A stretch of 64,000 nucleotides of DNA from Scleropages formosus (lineage: Eukaryota > Chordata > Actinopteri > Osteoglossiformes > Osteoglossidae). Positions 21,438-31,814 of the stretch are shown piece by piece; positions within the stretch are counted from its first letter, which is position 1, and each line of letters opens with the position of its first letter. A model generated the notes under the pieces. That model saw only the letters and a program-made list of their open reading frames with translations. It was not told the DNA's origin and made no database searches. A program made the translations under genes and the position numbers. The DNA lies in NCBI RefSeq assembly GCF_900964775.1, contig NC_041806.1, positions 43,884,586 to 43,948,585 on the forward strand, in the 5' to 3' direction.

Positions 21438-22478
21438 CTAGTTTGCAAATAAATTTGTTCTTGAAGAATTGGGATTATATATTTTGCAAAATATTATCAT
21501 TATGAAGGCTTTCCTGAACCAACTGTAGAAAAATGCATAAATCAGGGGATTAAACACTGAATTTAAAATGCCGACCCAAGCCAGTGCGTCAAGCAGGAAT
21601 GGTGGAAGGGAATAGTTGATGATTGGATCAATAATGTTGCACAGGAAAAATGGGGTCCAGCATGACAGAAAAACACCCATAACAATTGCAAGGGTCTTGG
21701 TGGACTTCCGTTCCATTTTGGTCTGATACGTTTTCATTCTTTCCAAGTTGCCATTTTGAAAAGCTGAGTTGTGAATAGATCGAGCCTGTCTCTTTGCTAT
21801 GAGGAAGATTTTCCTGTAGATACCAATCATAATGAATCCAGGGATGTAAAATGAGATAGTAGAAGATATAAAACTTGATGCAAAACTTTGGAACAGAGTG
21901 CAGCCTCCAACACAATCAATGTTTTCATAATAAAAGTCCTCAATGCCCCAGATATTCAGCTCTAGGAATATCATCCCAAACCCAGTAAGAACAGACAGGC
22001 TCCAGCAGATCAGGACCATGACCATTGCGACACAGTTTGTGATTTTTGTCTGATACTGTAGGGGCTGACAGACAGCATAATATCGATCAATAGATATGAA
22101 GGAAAGATTAACAATGGATGCTGTGCATAAAGTGACAGCTGTACTATTGTGGAATTTACAGAACAGATTTCCCAAATACCAGCAGGTCTCCAGTGAACGA
22201 ACCATGTTAGGTGGCATGATGATTGCTCCAAGAAGGAAGTCAGCGATGGCCAGGGAGAGGACGAGGTAGTTAGTTGGAGTGTGGAGCTGTTTGAAATGAG
22301 CTATTGCAATGATGACGAGAAGATTTCCAAAGACTGTGAGGAGAATGGCAGCTGCAAACAAAATGTACAGGGGAACCCGTACTGCCAATGAATAAATATA
22401 CTGTGGACAAGACTTGTTGGAGGATTCATAACAGAAGTGCAAGTGTTGAGATGTCCCGGGATGGCTGTAGTTCATCAT
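21438..22478 (-). CDS. taar: trace amine-associated receptor-like GPCR, gene B
   Basis: 346 residues from the first ATG (22478). N-glycosylation sites are N3 (NYS) and N21 (NKS), and N-terminal Cys16 and Cys24 could pair with the EL2 cysteines (189, 193). Residues 52 (N1.50), 80 (D2.50), 107 (C3.25), 131-133 (DRY), 159 (W4.50), 213 (P5.50), 274 (W6.48) and 310-311 (NP of NPxxY) are all in place. Residue 114 (3.32) is Ala instead of Asp, and residue 205 (5.42) is Ser, so neither known TAAR amine anchor is present. Residue 304 (7.43) is Ile, usually Tyr in TAARs. The third loop (NLERMKTYQTKMERKS) matches A and E. An 8-codon upstream frame (22504-22478) stops in a TGATG overlap with the start. 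Confidence 0.94.
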   Translation of the reverse strand: MMNYSHPGTSQHLHFCYESSNKSCPQYIYSLAVRVPLYILFAAAILLTVFGNLLVIIAIAHFKQLHTPTNYLVLSLAIADFLLGAIIMPPNMVRSLETCWYLGNLFCKFHNSTAVTLCTASIVNLSFISIDRYYAVCQPLQYQTKITNCVAMVMVLICWSLSVLTGFGMIFLELNIWGIEDFYYENIDCVGGCTLFQSFASSFISSTISFYIPGFIMIGIYRKIFLIAKRQARSIHNSAFQNGNLERMKTYQTKMERKSTKTLAIVMGVFLSCWTPFFLCNIIDPIINYSLPPFLLDALAWVGILNSVFNPLIYAFFYSWFRKAFIMIIFCKIYNPNSSRTNLFAN

Positions 22479-22727
22479 CAATGGCTTCTTTTAGATAAAA
22501 CCATTTCACCTAAAAAAGGCAAAGGAAGAGATTACTTACAAATTAAATGCATTTGTAGCTAGTACCTCCACCTCTACTACCTTAGAGCAAGGTACTTAGT
22601 CTAAATTGCCCAAGTAAAAAAAGATGTTGAGCTGTATAAATGGATAAATAGTTGTTATAGGCTTAACCTTGTTAGTTGCTTTGGAGAAAAGTATCACCTG
22701 AGTTAATAATAAATGTAATATATGTAC

Positions 22728-22945
22728 TGTCATGGCGACGGGACTCAGGAAGGTGACGGACTCAAGCGCAGATTGAGTTTTCCTTTTATTTGGAAAACAG
22801 GAAGCAGGCAAGAGAATGGTCAAGGGACAGGCAAAGGTCAGACGATCGGCGAATGTTATTGAGAGGATGAGACAGGAATCAAAGTCGAGACAAAAACAGG
22901 CAAAAGGCTGGTAATCCGGAGTGAGTTGGTTTAAACACGGGCCGA
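22728..22945. mobile_element. LTR-like fragment in intron 1 of gene B
   Basis: Begins TGTCATGGCGACGGGACTC and has the purine-rich CAGGCAAAGGTC-type text of the Ty3/Gypsy LTRs at 3463-3853 and 24710-25084. The intron segment corresponding to 7200-7800 of unit A is missing next to it. Fossil fragment. Confidence 0.5.
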
Positions 22946-23478
22946 GAAGTTCTTCACAATAATCACTGAAACAAAGTCTTTGGTAAGGTTATGTTACACT
23001 TGTACAACACCACTAGTCAGATCACAGTCTAGATCATTTCAGTGTCTTTATCAAAGCAGTTCACTCAAGGCTTTTTCTAAAGGTGAAAATTTACAAAGCC
23101 TTAATAATCATACTTTTGCAAGTTTAAGTTGAGAAGAAATATTAAGAACTTTCAGTGTTCCAAAAGTAAAATTACACCTTTGACCAGAACTGTCAAACTC
23201 TCGCCTGTGTTCAAGCGCTCTGTGTCACTGTATGAGAAGAGCGTGCTATAAAAATAAATTGAACTGTCATATCTAAGTGTGAATTATTTTTAATATACAG
23301 CCAATGACTATATAATTAAATTTCAAACACTTCTGAGAGGACTCTCTAACAGATCATTTAAAACTATCCTTTGAATATTATACCAAACAAGTACACCATC
23401 ATTTGTTGAAAGTGCAAATAAGCTCTGTGTCTGAAGTCCTGTAAACCACAACAAATAAAAATAAGTATGTTGATCATA

Positions 23479-23587
23479 AACTGGAGGAGGTGTGCGGGGA
23501 GAGGGAAGTCTGGAGGACTCTGCTCGGACTGCTGCCCCCGCGACCCGGCCCCGGATAAAAGCGGAGGAAGATGGATGGATGGATGGA
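23479..23587 (+). mobile_element. 5'-truncated LINE 3' end, unit B copy
   Basis: Same insertion as 8332-8440, with TGTTGATCATA duplications and a (GGAT)n tail. Confidence 0.7.
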
Positions 23588-23846
23588 TGTTGATCATAGC
23601 AGTAAAATTTTCTTCTATCCTAAGACATTGTCATTCCTGGGTGTTTCAGAAACTGACAGCAACTGATTGCACTTTGAACTGAATTTCACTCATACCTCGT
23701 CTGTCATTATTTTTTGCTTTTTGTTTCAGCTGAAGTTCCTTCAGGGTGCACTTAGTTCATTTACAGTGTAGAGCTCATGGTGAATCAAATCATATAAATC
23801 ATTGAACTGAGTTGAATACCGTTGTATAAGTTCTATTAACTCTTAC

Positions 23847-23953
23847 CTTGGTCTTGTCGAATGCTAATGTCCAGCAGTAGTCAGGATAGTTCTGTTATAA
23901 GCTCACTTTCCAGCTGCCTTGGTCTCCTAAGTTTGCATCGTTCCTTTTTATAC
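23847..23953 (-). promoter_or_regulatory. promoter and non-coding exon 1 of gene B
   Basis: TATA box TATAAAAAGG at 23943-23952 (minus). The exon ends GACCAAG at 23847 before GTAAGAG. Nearly identical to gene A's. Confidence 0.6.
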
Positions 23954-24241
23954 TCCAACTGATTTCCCAGTGGTCAGCAAGCCCCAAGACCTGCCATTAG
24001 TCCACTAAGAAGTGATCGAGGTTTAATTACACTCAAGTGGCAGACATTTCCCTCTTGCCCTTCTTCCTCTTAACATCCTTAGTTGCTACAACAGTTGAAG
24101 CTGGGTGTATGTTTTGTCTGATGACTGCATTGTTCATGGTCCATTATAGAGGAAGCAATGGTGCGTTTCTTATGAGGTCATTCAAGAGAGCAGGAAAATT
24201 ACCCTTTGACAGTGTGTTTACATTTTAATGGTTTGAACTGA
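23954..24241 (-). other. proximal upstream region of gene B
   Basis: Conserved block with the TAATTA core (about 24022-24030) and CACTTGAGTG. Interrupted at 24242 by a SINE. Confidence 0.45.
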
Positions 24242-24463
24242 GTGGGGGTGCGGTGGCGCAGTGGGTTGGACCACAGTCCTGCTCTCCGGTGGGTCTGGGG
24301 TTCGAGTCCCGCTTGGGGTGCCCTGTGACGGACTGGCGTCCCGTCCTGGGTGTGTCCCCTCCCCTTCTGGCCTTACGCCCTGTGTTACCGGGTAGGCTCC
24401 GGTTCCCCGTGACCCTGTATGGAACAAGCGGTTCTGAAAATGTGTGTGTGTGTGTGTGTGTGT
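24242..24463 (+). repeat. tRNA-derived SINE, unit B only
   Basis: Near-consensus copy with (TG)n tail. Target duplication GGTTTGAACTGA (24230-24241 and 24464-24475). Units A and E have the empty site. Confidence 0.9.
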
Positions 24464-24709
24464 GGTTTGAACTGAAAGGGAACTTCAGACATCAGAAAAA
24501 TGAGGAAGCAACCTTTTCAGAGTCTATTGTGTGTTGGATCCTGCATCACATTTATAGAAGGTTTCAGACTGTAATATGGAAGGTGCAACACTAATCTACA
24601 GTGTCATCATTTTCAAGTTTTTCCATAAAATGCTTTAGTGGTGCCTGCCTTTCACTGACATTGATTTATGGAAAAACATGCTGTGTTAAACTTTTAAGGA
24701 CAGTGTTTT

Positions 24710-25084
24710 TGTCATGGTCGGGTCTTGAAGGAAGCGGCGGACCCAAGTGCAGAGCAGTAATCGTGGTGTCTTCGGGGAAATCCAAGAGAGGAGGTCAGAG
24801 AGCGGGCAAAGGGTCTTCGAGGTGCGAACGTCGTAACAGGGAGGATCCAAAAGGCGAGGTCAGTACACAGGCAAGAGGTCGTTGACCAGAAAGAGGCAGG
24901 AGATCGGGGGAAGAAGGGACGGGTTCGGGGAAGGCGTTCGGGAACAGGAAATGTCTAGAGAAGGTCGCTAACGAGGAGGCAGATCAAGGTTCCGCATCAG
25001 TTGCTGGTCTGACGCAGCCTTTTATGCTGTAGTCTGCGTTGCGTCCCAGGTGTTCCGTGTCGGCCCGGAGGTGTGGGCGTGGCA
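24710..25084. mobile_element. solo LTR, unit B only
   Basis: 375 bp, starts TGTCATGG and ends GCGTGGCA, with 5-bp duplication GTTTT on both sides. Units A and E keep the empty site. Ty3/Gypsy-type by its text. Fossil with no internal coding. Confidence 0.7.
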
Positions 25085-25910
25085 GTTTTAAAGAATAAAC
25101 TACATATATTAAAGGGTATCTGGCAGTAGCTTTCTGGGAACTGTATGTAACCTTTTGGAAAAGGGTGTCTAGGTCATTATCCTTACTAAAAGCAGTAAGC
25201 AGTAAAATTGCTTCTTAATTGTTCCTTATCTTTAAGCAATATAAACAATTGCTTCAAATAACTGATTTTGTCTCAATGTTAAATGTGACTTCAGAGTTAC
25301 ATACAAATCAATTTACAAACAGACTTCTGGTGGCATTCATGTCAAATTGAGGAGCTGATGTACACCCTCTGACACAGCAGAGGTCATCTTAATCAAAGCA
25401 TTTTGCTTACGCAGGTCACAGGTTTCATTTTGCCCATGTTGTGTTACACTGTATTGTGTCATTTCCAAACAAAAATCCATGAATCAGGCAAGAATACAGG
25501 CATTACGTTGCGTATAACCCGTAGTAACGAACTACCCCCTGTAAAGTCTATTATATAAAAAAAAATTGTTGTTACAGACAATGGTCTGTAATAACAAACG
25601 AGCAGTACTTTGCAACACATATCAACACATTGCACGTCTACAGCGGTTCGTCGGCTCATGGGCGCGTGGGCCCGAGGTAGAACAGAGACCTCATCCCGAA
25701 CGTCCACATCTGCCCGAAATCAGAGCAGCAGGGTATAAAGATGCTGCACCTACAAACCCTGGTTGTGGAATCTCATTTGAGAAACCCGTCTCTCCAGTGC
25801 TTTTGAGTGAACCCATGATACCGTACCCGTCCTTCCAAGTCCCTTGTTCTCCTCAATCCCTCATTTCCCCTCCTGATGTCCACGGCTCCCAACACTTGCG
25901 AAACAACACA
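25085..25910. other. non-coding block shared with units A and E
   Basis: Same as 9475-10350 and 51413-52307. A 161-codon plus-strand frame (25566-26051) runs from here into the LINE 3' tail; it is not judged to be a gene. Confidence 0.4.
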
Positions 25911-27755
25911 CATTGCATTCCTTTAGCAGGCACTTTTCTCCAAAGTGACGTAAATCTCAAAGAAGTACAATTTGTTTCCTTCACCATATGCACCGACGTT
26001 CATCACACAAGTAGCTGTGTAAAATTTTCCCAGAATTTCATCGATTCCTAATCACCTTTCTAGACGTTTAAGTTACATTGCAGGAGTGGCTCTGTAGAGG
26101 ATTGATCCGAGAATGATCATGAACAAGTATACGTTACATGAACTTAAAAGATCATGGACGAAGCGAGTTCGGAAGAGATGAGTTTTCAGACCCCTTTCAA
26201 ATGTAAACAGAGATTCAGCAGTTCTGAACAAGAGAGGTAGGTTGTTCCACCACAGCGGAGCCAGAACCGAGAATCTCCACGCTTTACCTTTTGTGCATGG
26301 GACCACTAAGTGGACAGAGGTGGTAGAGCATAACAGTCTGGTTGGCGTGTAGCGAATGATCAAGTCTTGTAGATAGCTGGAAACAGTTTTATTGATGCAT
26401 TTGTAGGTCATAACTAGGGTCTTAAATTTGATCTGGGCAGTTATGGGAAGCCAGTGCAGAGAAATGAGTACAGGAGATACATGTGAACACTTTGGCAAGT
26501 CAAATACAACTCGGGCAGCAGCATTCTGTATCAGCTGTAGAGGTTTGATGGCAGTAGCAGGAAGGCCAGACAAGAGATAGTTGCAGTAGTCCAGATGGGA
26601 TGTCACCATGTCCTGGACAAGTAGTTGGGCAGAGTCTCTTGTGAGGTTAGGACAGATCCTGCAGATGTTATGCAGGATGTATCTGCAGGTCCAGGTTGTG
26701 GCTTCAGTGTGCTGAGAGAAAGATAGATATTTACTAGATGCATTTCTCCAAGGCAACTTCCAATGGGTAATATGTAGTGTTATCAGCCCACACACCTTAT
26801 TCACCAAGGTGACTTACACTGCTGGATACACTACTTACACTGGGTCACTAATCCACACATCAATGGAACATACTCTCACTGTCACTCACACACTATGGAG
26901 GAACATGAGCAGCATGTCTTTGGACTGTGGGAGGAATCTAGAGCACCCAGAGAAAACCCACCCAGACATGGGAAGAACATGCAAACTCCACCCAGACCAA
27001 GCAGAGATTGAACTCACATTCTCTTGCACCATGAAACAGCAGAACTACTGATTGTGCCACTGTGCTGCTTACACAAAACTTCAGTCAATCACTCCCAGAC
27101 TCTTAGCCGAGGTGGTAGGCAAAATGAGTGAGTTGTTCAGTTTGATCGGGAGATCATGGCAGGAAGACAGATCAGCTGGGAGGTGTAGGACCTTTGTTTT
27201 GGAGAGGTTGACTTGTAGGTATTGATCATACATCCATGCAGAGATGCCCGACAGTCAGGCAACAATGCACACGAAAATGTCTGATGCACCACGTGAAAAA
27301 GAAAGGAAGAACTGGGTATCATCAGTGTAGCAGTGGTATTTGAATCCATGGGAGGCAATGACAGTGCTGAGGGAGGAGGTGTAGATTGAGAAGAGCAGAG
27401 GACCCAGTACCAAGCCCTGTGGGACAGCGGTTGAGAGGGGCAGCGGAGAACAGGAGCCCCGCCAGACCACTTAATAGGATCTGTCAGATAGGTAGGACTC
27501 AAACCATCTTAGTGCGGTTCCTTTGATCTCAAGCTGACTAAGAAAGAAGTGAAGAATCTGGTGATTGACAGGTCAAAATGCTGTAGACAGGTCAAGGAGG
27601 ATGAGGACCAAGGAGAAGGAGGCCGCAATGACCGACTGGAGAGCATCAGACACTGCCAGGAGTGCCCTCTTCGTGGACTGACCAACTTTGAATCCAGACT
27701 GATATCCATTGAGGAGATGGTTCTGGGTGAGGAAACATGTTATAAACATTCAAGT
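25911..27755 (-). mobile_element. L2-clade LINE, RT and C-terminal part, with nested SINE
   Basis: On the minus strand the order is: end of RT palm (SFSLVLILLDLSTAFD, at about 27620-27660), the B/C motifs ([19 protein letters not shown], 27370-27425; [14 protein letters not shown], with YTDD replacing the usual YADD), a gap filled by a SINE, then the C-terminal domain (26073-26740, LDYCNYLLSGLPATAIKPLQ). The 3' end at about 25911 has the TTTGGAGAAAAGTGCC tail. The 5' half, including endonuclease, is absent, and the RT part is frameshifted. Homology to 52308-54150 is very high. Confidence 0.82.
26735..27075 (-). repeat. L2-tailed SINE inserted in the L2 LINE
   Basis: Head on the right (TGATTGTGCCACTGTGCTGC), body GGAAGAACATGCAAACTCC, tail on the left (GCATTTCTCCAAGGCAACTTCC). 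Same family as 32040-32400. The same insertion is in the E copy. Confidence 0.65.
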
Positions 27756-27945
27756 GACAAATTTCTGAAGAAAAGAAACAAACATTTTTCAGTTTATTTA
27801 GATTGTACTTTCTTCGGATGTATTTAAAAAAAGCATGTTTGTTGCAGAGTCACTACAGCCTGACTCCAACTAGAACCAATTCACAAGAGTAAGAATGGGA
27901 TGCAGTTAATATGGTTTAATATTAAAATTAATGTTTCTACAATGT
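27756..27945. other. spacer between L2 LINE and unit C
   Basis: Matches 54150-54335 and, more distantly, 60260-60420. No gene is seen. Confidence 0.4.
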
Positions 27946-28155
27946 GAGGGGGTGCGGTGGCGCAGTGGGTTGGACCACAGTCCTGCTCTCCGGTGGGTCT
28001 GGGGTTCGAGTCCCGCTTGGGGTGCCTTGCGACGGACTGGCGTCCCGTCCTGGGTGTGTCCCCTCCCCCTCCAGCCTTACGCCCTGAGTTGCCGGGTCAG
28101 GCTCCGGTTCCCCGTGACCCCGTATGGGACAAGCGGTTCAGAAAATGTGTGTGTG
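27946..28155 (+). repeat. tRNA-derived SINE, unit B-C spacer only
   Basis: Near-consensus. Target duplication TGTTTCTACAATGT on both sides. The duplicate region near 54335 is the uninterrupted empty site, so this SINE came after the B-C/E-F duplication. Confidence 0.9.
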
Positions 28156-28590
28156 TGTTTCTACAATGTTCACATTTTATGTCTGGATTTCCTGAGTTTT
28201 CATGACCAGTCACAAGGTGACAATGTTGAAACAGTCAGCAGTTGACATTTTCAGTAATTTTAATATCTTAATTGTAATGTTTTAAGTTCCCAGAAGAAAA
28301 TTCAAGTCTTACAACAGACTGTTGTCCCATCCACTGTGTTCCCAACCTCAAGCTCTTTGTTCTGCTGGAACACATAGAACCTAAATCGGATGACTGGATG
28401 ATAAAAATGGAATAATGAAGTCTGACAGCAAATTTTTAATTCATTATAATCATACTGTGAGATGACAACGATTGAAGTTACCAGAATTCAGCTTTAAATA
28501 GAGATTTATTTAAAACCTCACCTTTATTTATATGGCATTTCTTTGCATTCAGGAATACAGAATTTGGAAGTTGGTTGCTATGAAATAACT
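28156..28590. other. spacer, non-coding
   Basis: Matches 54336-54770. AT-rich, no gene recognised on either strand. Confidence 0.4.
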
Positions 28591-28599
28591 AAAGCACGA

Positions 28600-28785
28600 G
28601 GGGCTGTAGTGGCGCGGTGGGTTGGAGCAGGTCCTTCTCTGCGGTGGGTGTGGGGTTCAAGTCTGGGTTGGGGTGCTTGTGACGGACTGGTGCACCCCCA
28701 CGCACTGAGTTGTCAGGTTAGGCTCTGGTTCCCTGCAACCCCGTATGGGACAAGTGGTTCAGAAAGTGTGTGCGTGTGTGTGATT
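28600..28785 (+). repeat. diverged tRNA-derived SINE
   Basis: Body shortened (GACGGACTGGTGCACCCCC), with box B GGGTTCAAGTCTG. The duplicate copy is at 54772-54955. Confidence 0.75.
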
Positions 28786-28884
28786 AAAACATGGGGAGAA
28801 ACTAGAGAGGGATTTATTAATATATTTATTCTTTGAATATTGGTTTGTTAACAGTTCCGTTTTTCATATTTACAAGTAATAGCA

Positions 28885-28885
<1 letters not shown>

Positions 28886-28925
<40 letters not shown>

Positions 28926-29070
28926 CACACGCACACGGACACACGCACACGGACACACATTGTCAGAAACCGCTTGTCTCGAGCCGGGTCGCTGCGAGCC
29001 GGAGCCTAACCCAGCAACACAGGGTGCAAGGCTGGAGGGGGAGGGGACACACCCAGTACGGGATGCATGG
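28886..29070 (-). repeat. reverse SINE with long (CA)n tail
   Basis: (CA)n and (CACACGGA) variants at 28886-28958, then the CCGAGCCGGGTCGCTGCGAG subfamily body. Duplicate at 55052-55205. Confidence 0.75.
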
Positions 29071-29149
29071 GCCATCGACCACCATGACTGTGCAATGACA
29101 AGTGGTTAACAACGAATGTATCAACTCAGAAGTTCTGCTGAATACATAA

Positions 29150-29244
29150 TAGGGGTTGCCGAATTTCAGATTTTTTAAAGTTGAGAGTTATGTGATGAAA
29201 GTCGAGTCGACATTGACTAATCGCTGATAGATAGATAGATAGAT

Positions 29245-29277
<33 letters not shown>

Positions 29278-29686
29278 TACTTTATTGATCCCACAAGGGA
29301 AATTATTATGTTACAGTAGCAGAACACAAGTCAGATAAATACTTGCAATATATATTTAAAAAAAAAAAAAAAAATGTTGATGACATCATTAAAAATAACG
29401 CAGGAGAAGGGAATGCTTTGCAAGAACCGACAATCTGCATTCTGAAAGTGAATGCATACGCTGACAACAGACAGCTGATACATATATGTATATGTAATGT
29501 TTCACCCTGTTTCCTGTTCTAGATGAGGCTACCTGTTAGAGTGGAAACATTGTGCACTTAAAAGAATTCATCATATTTGGTATTGTGAGATTTTTATTTC
29601 TACACTTTGTATGATTAAAGAAAAAGAGAAATTTAATAATCAAGTCCTTTTCTTCTTGCACGTATGCTCAAAAACAATAAAACGCC
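29150..29686 (-). mobile_element. hAT element, left part, unit C copy
   Basis: Left TIR TAGGGGTTGC with the same flanking ATACATAA as at 13004, so it is the same insertion event. It lacks the right part, including the BED-finger frame and right TIR. The break lies between AACGCCA and CAGAGGGAAAACAG. Holds a (GATA)n insert. Confidence 0.78.
29228..29375 (+). repeat. (GATA)n microsatellite with a fish interspersed-repeat end
   Basis: (GATA)n at 29228-29278 is followed by TACTTTATTGATCCCACAAG and GGGAAATTATTATG, a motif common beside GATA tracts in fish, then an A tract at 29357-29373. It sits inside the hAT remnant; duplicate at 55363-55504. Confidence 0.65.
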
Positions 29687-30220
29687 AGAGGGAAAACAGT
29701 GGCAAAGGACTCAACTGTATTTCGACACTGTGTGGAGTAAATGAAGGTGGTACAACAGAGAGACATGACAAAGAAATTATTTATTCCAAACAAAAATGTG
29801 ACAGCAAGCCAAAACAGAAAAGAGCATCACTGCAGATAAGATGGACTGTGTTTAATAAAATATTTCTTCAAGTGATCCAAAGCATTAAAAACAAGATGCC
29901 AAGCTCTCTCAGAAAGACAGAGGTACTTCTCAGCAGGTCCAAGGAAAATCTGAATGTTATCAGTTGTCTGCAGAAGAAAACATGACAATTACCATCCATG
30001 TCACTCTCACAGTCATGACAGCATTAGGACTAACTATCCTTATATCTGGGCAACTCCAAAGCTCTCACACATGACTGGTTCATATTTTGGTACAACTCAC
30101 CTCTGTTCCATGGCTGAAATAAATCTGCAAAAAACTTTCAGTTGATTGTAAAACCTGTACACTTAAGGAAAAACAAGTAGCAGCTTATAAACCTTTTAAC
30201 TGTTTCTCTTTTCACTTTTA
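29687..30220. other. unit C left flank, non-coding
   Basis: Duplicate of 55817-56350. Resembles 19400-19800. No gene is seen. Confidence 0.4.
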
Positions 30221-30224
30221 AAAA

Positions 30225-30490
30225 GAAGGGCCGAGGAAAAGAAAGCAAGAACAGACTAAGTGAAAGCGGTTATCCTTATTTGAAAGAGAAGACAATTGCC
30301 CTCACAACTGAAATACTCACTGTAGATATGCTGAGTGCCCAAAGTGTTCATATTCAGAAATATCCAAGTAATATCGACACAGTTCAGCCGATCACAATTC
30401 TGGTAACTATGACACAGGCTGACGTACTATCTATGAAAAGCACTTTTTGCCTTATTATAATGTTTTTTAGTGAAATTTTATGTCCAGTTC
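30225..30490 (-). pseudogene. relic of a second TAAR-type receptor, unit C
   Basis: Same relic as 20915-21205: FIDSTSACVIVTRIVIG, then out-of-frame remains of the TM4-EL2-TM5 stretch. More decayed than the unit B copy. Confidence 0.65.
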
Positions 30491-30745
30491 TCACTGTCTG
30501 ACTCCAGCTGTTTTCACTCTTTATATGTACACATGTGCACAGTTTTTGTCTATCATAGACTGTTTCATTCCCAGGCAGTTTTCCTGTTTCGTGTAGTTTG
30601 CCGCCTGAAACAGGATTTTGTTCAGTATAGCATCTTGAGGATAAAGTGACATTTAAAGTCACTTAATTGTCATTTATTGATTTTTTTTTTTTACAGACCT
30701 CAGCTACATCAATTTATTGATTGGTTATTAAACAAAGGCTTTGTT

Positions 30746-31783
30746 CTAGTTAGTAAATAAATTTGTTCCTGAAGAATTGGGATTATATATTTTGCAAAAT
30801 ATTATTGTTATGAAGGCTTTCCTGAACCAACTGTAGAAGAATGCATAAATCAGGGGATTAAATGCTGAATTTAAAAAGCCGATCCAAACCATTGCTTCAA
30901 GCAGGAATGGTGGAGTAGAATAGCCGATGACTGGATCAATGATGTTGCATAGAAATAAGGGGGACCAGCATGACAGAAAAACACCCATAACAATTGCAAG
31001 GGTCTTGGTAGACTTCCGTTCCATCTTGCTCTGAGTTTTGCTCCTTTCAGAGTTTTCATTGTGATAGCCTGAGGTGTGAATAGATCGAGCCTGTCTCTTT
31101 GCTATGAGGAAGATTTTCCGGTAGATACCAATCATAATGAATCCCGGGATGTAAAATGAGACAGTGGAAGATGTAAAACTTGATGCAAAACTTTGGAACA
31201 AAATACAGCCTCCAACACATTCAACGTTTTCATAATAAAAGTCCTTAATGCCCCAGATATTCAGCTCTAGGAATATCATCCCAAACCCAGTAAGAACAGA
31301 CAGGCTCCAGCAGATCAGGATCATGACCAAAGTGACACAGTTTGTGATTCTTGTCTGATACTGTAGGGGCTGACAGACAGCATAATATCGATCAATAGAT
31401 ATGAAGGAAAGGTTTACAATGGATGCAGTGCTTAAAGTGACAGATGTACTATTGTGGAATTTACAGAACAGATTGCCCAAATACCAGCAGGTCTCCAGCG
31501 AACGAACTATGCTAGGTGGCATGATGATGGCTCCAAGAAGGAAGTCAGCGATGGCCAGGGAGAGGACGAGGAAGTTAGTCGGAGTGTGGAGCTGTTTGAA
31601 ATGAGCTATTGCGATGATGACGAGAAGGTTTCCAAAGACCGTGAGGAGAATGGCAGCTGCAAAAAAAATGTAGAGAGGAACTCGTACTGCCATGGAATAA
31701 ATATGCTGTGGACAAGACTTGTTGGAGGATTCATAACAGAAGTGCAAGTTTTGAGATGTCCCGGGATGGCTGTAGTTCATCAT
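30746..31783 (-). CDS. taar: trace amine-associated receptor-like GPCR, gene C
   Basis: 345 residues from ATG at 31783. All seven helices and the TAAR signature NSAFNPLIYAFFYSWF are intact. DRY is normal, TM6 reads CWSPLF, and 3.32 is Ser (NSTSVTL). The third loop is one residue shorter than in A, B and E (TSGYHNENSERSKTQSKMER), a C/F/D-type trait. The tail KIYNPNSSGTNLFTN keeps the family's end. A candidate AATAAA is at 30713-30718. The upstream ATG found in A, B and E is ACG here, so there is no short leader frame. Confidence 0.94.
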   Translation of the reverse strand: MMNYSHPGTSQNLHFCYESSNKSCPQHIYSMAVRVPLYIFFAAAILLTVFGNLLVIIAIAHFKQLHTPTNFLVLSLAIADFLLGAIIMPPSIVRSLETCWYLGNLFCKFHNSTSVTLSTASIVNLSFISIDRYYAVCQPLQYQTRITNCVTLVMILICWSLSVLTGFGMIFLELNIWGIKDFYYENVECVGGCILFQSFASSFTSSTVSFYIPGFIMIGIYRKIFLIAKRQARSIHTSGYHNENSERSKTQSKMERKSTKTLAIVMGVFLSCWSPLFLCNIIDPVIGYSTPPFLLEAMVWIGFLNSAFNPLIYAFFYSWFRKAFITIIFCKIYNPNSSGTNLFTN

Positions 31784-31814
31784 CAATGGCTTCTTTTAGA
31801 TAAATCCGTTTCAC

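Larger units (their letters stand above)
22510..23846 (-). other. 5'UTR intron of gene B
   Basis: Acceptor TTTGCCTTTTTTAG ends at 22510; donor GTAAGAG begins at 23846. Contains the truncated tRNA-type SINE (22560-22710), an LTR-like insertion (22728-22945) and the short LINE end (23479-23587). Confidence 0.58.

Noticed and set aside
22479-22481. Start of the receptors three bases upstream (apparent third Met) in B, C, E, F
   Set aside because: The codon is TTG; the first ATG is the next codon, so the starts are 22478, 31783, 49103 and 57916.
25566-26051. 161-codon plus-strand frame, repeated at 51963-52448
   Set aside because: It runs from a non-coding block into the L2 LINE 3' tail on the opposite strand, is shortened in the A copy, and shows no domain. 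Its conservation is explained by recent duplication.
29228-29278. Regular short repeats as a CRISPR-like array
   Set aside because: Simple (GATA)n microsatellite in a eukaryotic genome, with no spacers.
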